A DNA stretch of 64,000 nucleotides from Stropharia rugosoannulata (taxonomy: Eukaryota > Basidiomycota > Agaricomycetes > Agaricales > Strophariaceae). The DNA is taken from assembly GCA_028532985.1 (NCBI GenBank), contig JANCIK010000009.1, forward strand, positions 2,852,001-2,916,000, written 5' to 3'. Shown here piece by piece: positions 9,802 through 20,205 of the stretch (its first letter is position 1; every line of letters starts with the position of its first letter). A model generated the notes under the pieces. It was not told the origin of the DNA. It did not search any database and was given only the letters and a program-made list of their open reading frames with translations. A program made the translations under genes and the position numbers.

Positions 9802-12800
9802 CTATGGTCGAACTCCCATGTGAGAGCGACAGTAATCTACTTTAACTGCTGAGAGTGGTTTGGTGAGAATGTCAGCCACCTGTTGTGTTGTGGGTATAAA
9901 CGAAGGTGTAATGACTCTGTTCTGTACAGCCGCGTAGCCAGTAAAAACGAAGGTCGAGGTGCTTCATGCGTCCATGGTGCTCTGGGTTCTTCGATACACT
10001 GATAGCAGACTGATTGTCAATGTGCAGTGTGGAGGGAACCGGAATCGTGTAGCCAAACTCGCGCAGAATGTTGCGCATCCAGGAGATCTCCTTGCCAGCC
10101 TCAACCGCAGCCACAAACTCAGCTTCAGTGGTAGAGAGCGTCACAATGCTCTGCAATTTGCTAGACCAGCTAATTGCACCACCAGCCATGAGAACGACGT
10201 ATCCTCCTGTAGAGCGCCCAGTGTCCTTGCAATCGCCGTGTGCAGCATCACAGTAAGTTGTGAACAGGTCTGTACCAAGTGAACCAGAGTAAACCAACTT
10301 GTACTCAAGTGTTCCTTTCAGATACTTGAACAAGTGCTTGACTGCTGTCCAATGCTGCGGTCCAGGATTGCTGTTGAAACGTGCGAGATAGGACACAGTG
10401 TGTGCGATGTCAGGACGTGTCATTGTGGCGAGGTACTGGAGAGAACCGATGGCGCTGAGGTAGGGAATGCTTTGCATGAACTCAATGTCGTCGGAGCTGC
10501 TAGGTGCCATTGAACGAGTGAGGACAGTGCCAGCTGACATAGGAGTGGTGACAGGAATTGCATCTTGCATACTGTAACGTTCAAGCATGTCCAGAATGAA
10601 CTGGCGCTGGTGAAGCGAAATCTTGCGTTTGCTGCGATCCCTGCTGGTAATGCCAACACCTAATAGAAACTCCGTCGCACCAAGATCCCTGCATTTGAAG
10701 CGTGCACTGAGTTGCTTCACAGCACGGTCAATGGATGAAGTCGATTTGGACGCAAACGTGATGTCGTCAATGTAGATAGGCACGAAAATGCGAACTGTGC
10801 CATCTGAGTAGATGTACACGGACCTGTCTGCTTCCACACGCTTGAAACCCATATCTGTGAGAACAGAGTGTAACTTCGTGTTCCACTGCCTAGCTGATTG
10901 CTTGAGACCGTAAAGCAACTTGCGCAGCTTGCAGACCTTGTTTGGTGTGCCTTCATGGAATCCGTCAGGCTGCAGCATGTAGATGTCCTCATCCAAGTCA
11001 CCATTGGTGAATGCAGACGAAATGTCCACAGAGCGTAGCTCAAGGTCCTCTGCAGCTGCAATAGCCAGTATCATGTGCAAGGTTGCTGGACGGAAGGTGG
11101 GAGCAAAGACTTCGGTGTAGTCGACTCCAGGACGCTGACTGTAGCCCTTTGCGACGATACGAGCCTTATAACGCTCCACAGTGCCATCTGCATGACGTTT
11201 GACCTTGAAAACCCAACCAGAACCAATAGCCTTTGCACCGGGTGGCAAGTCAACGATTTCCCAAGTGTTGTTCTGCAACAGTGTGTTGTACTCTGCGTTT
11301 GCTGCATCTCGCCATCTGTCTGCGTTGTCGCCCTGAGTGCCTGCTTGTAGTTCTTGGGATCCGAGACAGTAGCAGCACCAGCAAACTGAACCTCTTCCAA
11401 GCCTTTGTCAACAGTGTAACTGTCGAGTTCGTCATTATCGAGGTCATCAGTCTCAGAAGGCGGCGTAGACGGCGGTAGATGTACAGCAGCAGGTTTGACT
11501 TTCCACCATTCACCAGGAGGTCGAGATTCACGTGTAGTGCGTCTCAGAGGCTCAGCAACGACTTTGGGTTCCACAGTAATGGGAGGTGCGAAAGTACGAG
11601 GCAGTTGGGGCACGTTTGGAGCAGAATGCTGATCTCGTCGAGTTGAGCATGTTGGTGTTTTCGACGATTGCGGAATGCGATGCGATGACTCCAACTTGGA
11701 TGTGGTACTGTCAGACTCGTCTTTCGACGCCCTATCCGATGGTACTTGACTCGACTTGCTAGGACCAGTAGGTGGACCGGAATGCACATGTGATTTCCAA
11801 GAATGCGAATTGGGCAAAGTTGAGCACTTTGGTAAACTCGACGATTTCGCACTAGTGGTTAGTTTCTGCGAGTTGGGAGTAGGTGCATCGTGTTCCTCAT
11901 CAGACGACGAGTCAGATGGTGCCGGTCCCGCCGAAGGAGGTGCAGTTGGTGTGTCCGAGTCATCAGTGTCCAAGTCAGGCAAATAGGCAGCAGTTGAATC
12001 CCCCCCAGAATCTGGCACATCTGAGAAGTGTGAAGGCATGCCCTTTGGAAACAGGTTGATTGGTGAAGTGACCTTCAAACCAGGAAAGCTGCGTTCATCA
12101 AAGATAGCATGTTCCAAGATCACATACTTCTTAGTGGACAGATTGTAGAACTGCCAGCCTTTGTAGCCTGTTGGATAACCAATGAAGATGCACTTCTCAA
12201 TGTGTGGTTGCAGTGACTTGTGTTTGTCTCTCTGCACAAAGATGTACGCAGCACAACCAAAAACACGGACATGGCTCATGTCGGGTTTCTTGCCATGCCA
12301 TGCAGTGTAGGGCACAGAGTCAGTCAGAGACGACGTAGGTAGCCTGTTCCACACATTAATGTAAGCAAACACTGCAAGTCGCCAAAACAAGAGTGGGAGC
12401 TTTGCCTCTACAAGCATTGCAGTGATGTGCTCAGCAATAGTGCGATTGGCACGTTCAGCAACACCATTCTGCTGAGGCCGATTGCATGTGCTGTGGCGCC
12501 TGTGAATGCTGCATTGCTCCATAAACTGTATAAACTCATTTGACATGTATTCGCCAGCCTTGTCATCCTGCATAGCCTTGATTTTCGCATTCAGCTGATT
12601 CTCTGCATATGCCTTGTACACCTTGAATGCATCAAATGCGTCCGACTTGCGCTTCAGGAACATGACAGCATGCAGATGAGTGCAGTTGTCGATGAATGTG
12701 ATCCAGTAGCAATGTCCCTCAGGCGTAGGCACTGAGAGCAGACCATGCAAGTCAGAATGCACCAATTCCAGCAGTTTGGTTGATTTGCGAGTTGAGCTCA

Positions 12801-12879
12801 GAAATGTGCCAGATGTCATCTTGCCAGCTAAGCATGGTTCACAAATCGGATCTGGTTGCTCTTTCGATGTTACAAGCAT
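9802..12879 (-). pseudogene. Copia unit 4 pol, two frameshifts
   Basis: Integrase and linker read from 12879 to about 11,335, where one T is missing from GCCCTTGAG and the frame shifts; that frame ends at 11071. RT and RNase H continue in frame from 11278 to 9872, including the normally placed STLHIDNQSA segment because the GGAGGG run is intact here. A 2-bp loss near 9,930 scrambles the last residues. Confidence 0.85.
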
Positions 12880-12967
12880 GCCAGTGACCAGGTCCTTGAA
12901 AGCAGCTTGTTGATGTGTGCATGGCTATGATGTCTGCATCGACGATGCCAGAGTTCTGCATTGAGTG

Positions 12968-13171
12968 TGTTGAAAGCAGACTGCTTACAGGCGCAGAGAG
13001 CGAACCTAACTCACACAGAGATGGTGGTGGTAAGAGATCAAGATGCATCTACACTAGTACATGCCTTATATACTACCATAAGCGAGATTAACTATATATG
13101 GAGCGTACTAATTATAGTACGCGATATCTAATCTACTGCTGATGGTCAGTCCAATCCTATGTAATCTAACA
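12968..13171 (-). repeat. Copia LTR D (204 bp)
   Basis: Array-type LTR shared by units 4 and 5. Confidence 0.93.
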
Positions 13172-13213
13172 CTCCCCCGTGACCAAGGCAGTCTCTATAC
13201 TACAGTATATACA

Positions 13214-16200
13214 CTATGGTCGAACTCCCATGTGAGAGCGACAGTAATCTACTTTAACTGCTGAGAGTGGTTTGGTGAGAATGTCAGCCACCTGTTGTGT
13301 TGTGGGTATAAACGAAGGTGTAATGACTCTGTTCTGTACAGCGTCGCGTAGCCAGTAAAAACGAAGGTCGAGGTGCTTCATGCGTCCATGGTGCTCTGGG
13401 TTCTTCGATACACTGATAGCAGACTGATTGTCAATGTGCAGTGTGGAGGAACCGGAATCGTGTAGCCAAACTCGCGCAGAATGTTGCGCATCCAGGAGAT
13501 CTCCTTGCCAGCCTCAACCGCAGCCACAAACTCAGCTTCAGTGGTAGAGAGCGTCACAATGCTCTGCAATTTGCTAGACCAGCTAATTGCACCACCAGCC
13601 ATGAGAACGACGTATCCTCCTGTAGAGCGCCCAGTGTCCTTGCAATCGCCGTGTGCAGCATCACAGTAAGTTGTGAACAGGTCTGTACCAAGTGAACCAG
13701 AGTAAACCAACTTGTACTCAAGTGTTCCTTTCAGATACTTGAACAAGTGCTTGACTGCTGTCCAATGCTGCGGTCCAGGATTGCTGTTGAAACGTGCGAG
13801 ATAGGACACAGTGTGTGCGATGTCAGGACGTGTCATTGTGGCGAGGTACTGGAGAGAACCGATGGCGCTGAGGTAGGGAACGCTTGCATGAACTCAATGT
13901 CGTCGGAGCTGCTAGGTGCCATTGAACGAGTGAGGACAGTGCCAGCTGACATAGGAGTGGTGACAGGAATTGCATCTTGCATACTGTAACGTTCAAGCAT
14001 GTCCAGAATGAACTGGCGCTGGTGAAGCGAAATCTTGCGTTTGCTGCGATCCCTGCTGGTAATGCCAACACCTAATAGAAACTCCGTCGCACCAAGATCC
14101 CTGCATTTGAAGCGTGCACTGAGTTGCTTCACAGCACGGTCAATGGATGAAGTCGATTTGGACGCAAACGTGATGTCGTCAATGTAGATAGGCACGAAAA
14201 TGCGAACTGTGCCATCTGAGTAGATGTACACGGACCTGTCTGCTTCCACACGCTTGAAACCCATATCTGTGAGAACAGAGTGTAACTTCGTGTTCCACTG
14301 CCTAGCTGATTGCTTGAGACCGTAAAGCAACTTGCGCAGCTTGCAGACCTTGTTTGGTGTGCCTTCATGGAATCCGTCAGGCTGCAGCATGTAGATGTCC
14401 TCATCCAAGTCACCATTGGTGAATGCAGACGAAATGTCCACAGAGCGTAGCTCAAGGTCCTCTGCAGCTGCAATAGCCAGTATCATGTGCAAGGTTGCTG
14501 GACGGAAGGTGGGAGCAAAGACTTCGGTGTAGTCGACTCCAGGACGCTGACTGTAGCCCTTTGCGACGATACGAGCCTTATAACGCTCCACAGTGCCATC
14601 TGCATGACGTTTGACCTTGAAAACCCAACCAGAACCAATAGCCTTTGCACCGGGTGGCAAGTCAACGATTTCCCAAGTGTTGTTCTGCAACAGTGTGTTG
14701 TACTCTGCGTTTGCTGCATCTCGCCATCTGTCTGCGTTGTCGCCCTTGAGTGCCTGCTTGTAGTTCTTGGGATCCGAGACAGTAGCAGCACCAGCAAACT
14801 GAACCTCTTCCAAGCCTTTGTCAACAGTGTAACTGTCGAGTTCGTCATTATCGAGGTCATCAGTCTCAGAAGGCGGCGTAGACGGCGGTAGATGTACAGC
14901 AGCAGGTTTGACTTTCCACCATTCACCAGGAGGTCGAGATTCACGTGTAGTGCGTCTCAGAGGCTCAGCAACGACTTTGGGTTCCACAGTAATGGGAGGT
15001 GCGAAAGTACGAGGCAGTTGGGGCACGTTTGGAGCAGAATGCTGATCTCGTCGAGTTGAGCATGTTGGTGTTTTCGACGATTGCGGAATGCGATGCGATG
15101 ACTCCAACTTGGATGTGGTACTGTCAGACTCGTCTTTCGACGCCCTATCCGATGGTACTTGACTCGACTTGCTAGGACCAGTAGGTGGACCGGAATGCAC
15201 ATGTGATTTCCAAGAATGCGAATTGGGCAAAGTTGAGCACTTTGGTAAACTCGACGATTTCGCACTAGTGGTTAGTTTCTGCGAGTTGGGAGTAGGTGCA
15301 TCGTGTTCCTCATCAGACGACGAGTCAGATGGTGCCGGTCCCGCCGAAGGAGGTGCAGTTGGTGTGTCCGAGTCATCAGTGTCCAAGTCAGGCAAATAGG
15401 CAGCAGTTGAATCCCCCCCAGAATCTGGCACATCTGAGAAGTGTGAAGGCATGCCCTTTGAAACAGGTTGATTGGTGAAGTGACCTTCAAACCAGGAAAG
15501 CTGCGTTCATCAAAGATAGCATGTTCCAAGATCACATACTTCTTAGTGGACAGATTGTAGAACTGCCAGCCTTTGTAGCCTGTTGGATAACCAATGAAGA
15601 TGCACTTCTCAATGTGTGGTTGCAGTGACTTGTGTTTGTCTCTCTGCACAAAGATGTACGCAGCACAACCAAAAACACGGACATGGCTCATGTCGGGTTT
15701 CTTGCCATGCCATGCAGTGTAGGGCACAGAGTCAGTCAGAGACGACGTAGGTAGCCTGTTCCACACATTAATGTAAGCAAACACTGCAAGTCGCCAAAAC
15801 AAGAGTGGGAGCTTTGCCTCTACAAGCATTGCAGTGATGTGCTCAGCAATAGTGCGATTGGCACGTTCAGCAACACCATTCTGCTGAGGCCGATTGCATG
15901 TGCTGTGGCGCCTGTGAATGCTGCATTGCTCCATAAACTGTATAAACTCATTTGACATGTATTCGCCAGCCTTGTCATCCTGCATAGCCTTGATTTTCGC
16001 ATTCAGCTGATTCTCTGCATATGCCTTGTACACCTTGAATGCATCAAATGCGTCCGACTTGCGCTTCAGGAACATGACAGCATGCAGATGAGTGCAGTTG
16101 TCGATGAATGTGATCCAGTAGCAATGTCCCTCAGGCGTAGGCACTGAGAGCAGACCATGCAAGTCAGAATGCACCAATTCCAGCAGTTTGGTTGATTTGC

Positions 16201-16291
16201 GAGTTGAGCTCAGAAATGTGCCAGATGTCATCTTGCCAGCTAAGCATGGTTCACAAATCGGATCTGGTTGCTCTTTCGATGTTACAAGCAT
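13214..16291 (-). pseudogene. Copia unit 5 pol, three frameshifts
   Basis: Three overlapping frames cover one pol: 15272-16291 (integrase), 13833-15452 (linker and RT) and 13378-13836 (RNase H). Breaks: a lost G near 15,460 (CCCTTTGGAAAC shortened), a lost T near 13,884, and the GGAGGG to GGAGG loss near 13,446. All three are one-base losses in short homopolymers, so sequencing error is a real alternative to true decay. Confidence 0.85.
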
Positions 16292-16380
16292 GCCAGTGAC
16301 CAGGTCCTTGGAAAGCAGCTTGTTGATGTGTGCATGGCTATGATGTCTGCATCGACGATGCCAGAGTTCTGCATTGAGTG

Positions 16381-16584
16381 TGTTGAAAGCAGACTGCTTA
16401 CAGGCGCAGAGAGCGAACCTAACTCACACAGAGATGGTGGTGGTAAGAGATCAAGATGCATCTACACTAGTACATGCCTTATATACTACCATAAGCGAGA
16501 TTAACTATATATGGAGCGTACTAATTATAGTACGCGATATCTAATCTACTGCTGATGGTCAGTCCAATCCTATGTAATCTAACA
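16381..16584 (-). repeat. Copia LTR E (204 bp)
   Basis: Array-type LTR shared by units 5 and 6. Downstream, unit 5 keeps an extra G (CCTTGG) that leaves GAG-pre-integrase in frame with integrase, unlike units 1-4. Confidence 0.93.
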
Positions 16585-16790
16585 CTCCCCCGTGACCAAG
16601 GCAGTCTCTATACTACAGTATATACACTATGGTCGAACTCCCATGTGAGAGCGACAGTAATCTACTTTAACTGCTGAGAGTGGTTTGGTGAGAATGTCAG
16701 CCACCTGTTGTGTTGTGGGTATAAACGAAGGTGTAATGACTCTGTTCTGTACAGCGTCGCGTAGCCAGTAAAAACGAAGGTCGAGGTGCT

Positions 16791-19706
16791 TCATGCGTCC
16801 ATGGTGCTCTGGGTTCTTCGATACACTGATAGCAGACTGATTGTCAATGTGCAGTGTGGAGGAACCGGAATCGTGTAGCCAAACTCGCGCAGAATGTTGC
16901 GCATCCAGGAGATCTCCTTGCCAGCCTCAACCGCAGCCACAAACTCAGCTTCAGTGGTAGAGAGCGTCACAATGCTCTGCAATTTGCTAGACCAGCTAAT
17001 TGCACCACCAGCCATGAGAACGACGTATCCTCCTGTAGAGCGCCCAGTGTCCTTGCAATCGCCGTGTGCAGCATCACAGTAAGTTGTGAACAGGTCTGTA
17101 CCAAGTGAACCAGAGTAAACCAACTTGTACTCAAGTGTTCCTTTCAGATACTTGAACAAGTGCTTGACTGCTGTCCAATGCTGCGGTCCAGGATTGCTGT
17201 TGAAACGTGCGAGATAGGACACAGTGTGTGCGATGTCAGGACGTGTCATTGTGGCGAGGTACTGGAGAGAACCGATGGCGCTGAGGTAGGGAACGCTTTG
17301 CATGAACTCAATGTCGTCGGAGCTGCTAGGTGCCATTGAACGAGTGAGGACAGTGCCAGCTGACATAGGAGTGGTGACAGGAATTGCATCTTGCATACTG
17401 TAACGTTCAAGCATGTCCAGAATGAACTGGCGCTGGTGAAGCGAAATCTTGCGTTTGCTGCGATCCCTGCTGGTAATGCCAACACCTAATAGAAACTCCG
17501 TCGCACCAAGATCCCTGCATTTGAAGCGTGCACTGAGTTGCTTCACAGCACGGTCAATGGATGAAGTCGATTTGGACGCAAACGTGATGTCGTCAATGTA
17601 GATAGGCACGAAAATGCGAACTGTGCCATCTGAGTAGATGTACACGGACCTGTCTGCTTCCACACGCTTGAAACCCATATCTGTGAGAACAGAGTGTAAC
17701 TTCGTGTTCCACTGCCTAGCTGATTGCTTGAGACCGTAAAGCAACTTGCGCAGCTTGCAGACCTTGTTTGGTGTGCCTTCATGGAATCCGTCAGGCTGCA
17801 GCATGTAGATGTCCTCATCCAAGTCACCATTGGTGAATGCAGACGAAATGTCCACAGAGCGTAGCTCAAGGTCCTCTGCAGCTGCAATAGCCAGTATCAT
17901 GTGCAAGGTTGCTGGACGGAAGGTGGGAGCAAAGACTTCGGTGTAGTCGACTCCAGGACGCTGACTGTAGCCCTTTGCGACGATACGAGCCTTATAACGC
18001 TCCACAGTGCCATCTGCATGACGTTTGACCTTGAAAACCCAACCAGAACCAATAGCCTTTGCACCGGGTGGCAAGTCAACGATTTCCCAAGTGTTGTTCT
18101 GCAACAGTGTGTTGTACTCTGCGTTTGCTGCATCTCGCCATCTGTCTGCGTTGTCGCCCTTGAGTGCCTGCTTGTAGTTCTTGGGATCCGAGACAGTAGC
18201 AGCACCAGCAAACTGAACCTCTTCCAAGCCTTTGTCAACAGTGTAACTGTCGAGTTCGTCATTATCGAGGTCATCAGTCTCAGAAGGCGGCGTAGACGGC
18301 GGTAGATGTACAGCAGCAGGTTTGACTTTCCACCATTCACCAGGAGGTCGAGATTCACGTGTAGTGCGTCTCAGAGGCTCAGCAACGACTTTGGGTTCCA
18401 CAGTAATGGGAGGTGCGAAAGTACGAGGCAGTTGGGGCACGTTTGGAGCAGAATGCTGATCTCGTCGAGTTGAGCATGTTGGTGTTTTCGACGATTGCGG
18501 AATGCGATGCGATGACTCCAACTTGGATGTGGTACTGTCAGACTCGTCTTTCGACGCCCTATCCGATGGTACTTGACTCGACTTGCTAGGACCAGTAGGT
18601 GGACCGGAATGCACATGTGATTTCCAAGAATGCGAATTGGGCAAAGTTGAGCACTTTGGTAAACTCGACGATTTCGCACTAGTGGTTAGTTTCTGCGAGT
18701 TGGGAGTAGGTGCATCGTGTTCCTCATCAGACGACGAGTCAGATGGTGCCGGTCCCGCCGAAGGAGGTGCAGTTGGTGTGTCCGAGTCATCAGTGTCCAA
18801 GTCAGGCAAATAGGCAGCAGTTGAATCCCCCCCAGAATCTGGCACATCTGAGAAGTGTGAAGGCATGCCCTTTGGAAACAGGTTGATTGGTGAAGTGACC
18901 TTCAAACCAGGAAAGCTGCGTTCATCAAAGATAGCATGTTCCAAGATCACATACTTCTTAGTGGACAGATTGTAGAACTGCCAGCCTTTGTAGCCTGTTG
19001 GATAACCAATGAAGATGCACTTCTCAATGTGTGGTTGCAGTGACTTGTGTTTGTCTCTCTGCACAAAGATGTACGCAGCACAACCAAAAACACGGACATG
19101 GCTCATGTCGGGTTTCTTGCCATGCCATGCAGTGTAGGGCACAGAGTCAGTCAGAGACGACGTAGGTAGCCTGTTCCACACATTAATGTAAGCAAACACT
19201 GCAAGTCGCCAAAACAAGAGTGGGAGCTTTGCCTCTACAAGCATTGCAGTGATGTGCTCAGCAATAGTGCGATTGGCACGTTCAGCAACACCATTCTGCT
19301 GAGGCCGATTGCATGTGCTGTGGCGCCTGTGAATGCTGCATTGCTCCATAAACTGTATAAACTCATTTGACATGTATTCGCCAGCCTTGTCATCCTGCAT
19401 AGCCTTGATTTTCGCATTCAGCTGATTCTCTGCATATGCCTTGTACACCTTGAATGCATCAAATGCGTCCGACTTGCGCTTCAGGAACATGACAGCATGC
19501 AGATGAGTGCAGTTGTCGATGAATGTGATCCAGTAGCAATGTCCCTCAGGCGTAGGCACTGAGAGCAGACCATGCAAGTCAGAATGCACCAATTCCAGCA
19601 GTTTGGTTGATTTGCGAGTTGAGCTCAGAAATGTGCCAGATGTCATCTTGCCAGCTAAGCATGGTTCACAAATCGGATCTGGTTGCTCTTTCGATGTTAC
19701 AAGCAT
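16791..19706 (-). CDS. Copia unit 6 pol polyprotein, 3' frameshifted
   Basis: 971 codons with intact integrase and RT. Broken only by the shared one-base loss in the GGAGGG run near 16,860, which replaces the RNase H C-terminus. SKRKISLHQRQ replaces the SKGKISLHQRQ of units 2 and 3. Confidence 0.85.
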   Translation of the reverse strand: MLVTSKEQPDPICEPCLAGKMTSGTFLSSTRKSTKLLELVHSDLHGLLSVPTPEGHCYWITFIDNCTHLHAVMFLKRKSDAFDAFKVYKAYAENQLNAKIKAMQDDKAGEYMSNEFIQFMEQCSIHRRHSTCNRPQQNGVAERANRTIAEHITAMLVEAKLPLLFWRLAVFAYINVWNRLPTSSLTDSVPYTAWHGKKPDMSHVRVFGCAAYIFVQRDKHKSLQPHIEKCIFIGYPTGYKGWQFYNLSTKKYVILEHAIFDERSFPGLKVTSPINLFPKGMPSHFSDVPDSGGDSTAAYLPDLDTDDSDTPTAPPSAGPAPSDSSSDEEHDAPTPNSQKLTTSAKSSSLPKCSTLPNSHSWKSHVHSGPPTGPSKSSQVPSDRASKDESDSTTSKLESSHRIPQSSKTPTCSTRRDQHSAPNVPQLPRTFAPPITVEPKVVAEPLRRTTRESRPPGEWWKVKPAAVHLPPSTPPSETDDLDNDELDSYTVDKGLEEVQFAGAATVSDPKNYKQALKGDNADRWRDAANAEYNTLLQNNTWEIVDLPPGAKAIGSGWVFKVKRHADGTVERYKARIVAKGYSQRPGVDYTEVFAPTFRPATLHMILAIAAAEDLELRSVDISSAFTNGDLDEDIYMLQPDGFHEGTPNKVCKLRKLLYGLKQSARQWNTKLHSVLTDMGFKRVEADRSVYIYSDGTVRIFVPIYIDDITFASKSTSSIDRAVKQLSARFKCRDLGATEFLLGVGITSRDRSKRKISLHQRQFILDMLERYSMQDAIPVTTPMSAGTVLTRSMAPSSSDDIEFMQSVPYLSAIGSLQYLATMTRPDIAHTVSYLARFNSNPGPQHWTAVKHLFKYLKGTLEYKLVYSGSLGTDLFTTYCDAAHGDCKDTGRSTGGYVVLMAGGAISWSSKLQSIVTLSTTEAEFVAAVEAGKEISWMRNILREFGYTIPVPPHCTLTISLLSVYRRTQSTMDA

Positions 19707-19795
19707 GCCAGTGACCAGGTCCTTGGAAAGCAGCTTGTTGATGTGTGCATGGCTATGATGTCTGCATCGACGATGCCAGAGTTCTGCATTGAGTG

Positions 19796-19999
19796 TGTTG
19801 AAAGCAGACTGCTTACAGGCGCAGAGAGCGAACCTAACTCACACAGAGATGGTGGTGGTAAGAGATCAAGATGCATCTACACTAGTACATGCCTTATATA
19901 CTACCATAAGCGAGATTAACTATATATGGAGCGTACTAATTATAGTACGCGATATCTAATCTACTGCTGATGGTCAGTCCAATCCTATGTAATCTAACA
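19796..19999 (-). repeat. Copia LTR F (204 bp)
   Basis: Array-type LTR shared by units 6 and 7. Confidence 0.93.
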
Positions 20000-20205
20000 C
20001 TCCCCCGTGACCAAGGCAGTCTCTATACTACAGTATATACACTATGGTCGAACTCCCATGTGAGAGCGACAGTAATCTACTTTAACTGCTGAGAGTGGTT
20101 TGGTGAGAATGTCAGCCACCTGTTGTGTTGTGGGTATAAACGAAGGTGTAATGACTCTGTTCTGTACAGCGTCGCGTAGCCAGTAAAAACGAAGGTCGAG
20201 GTGCT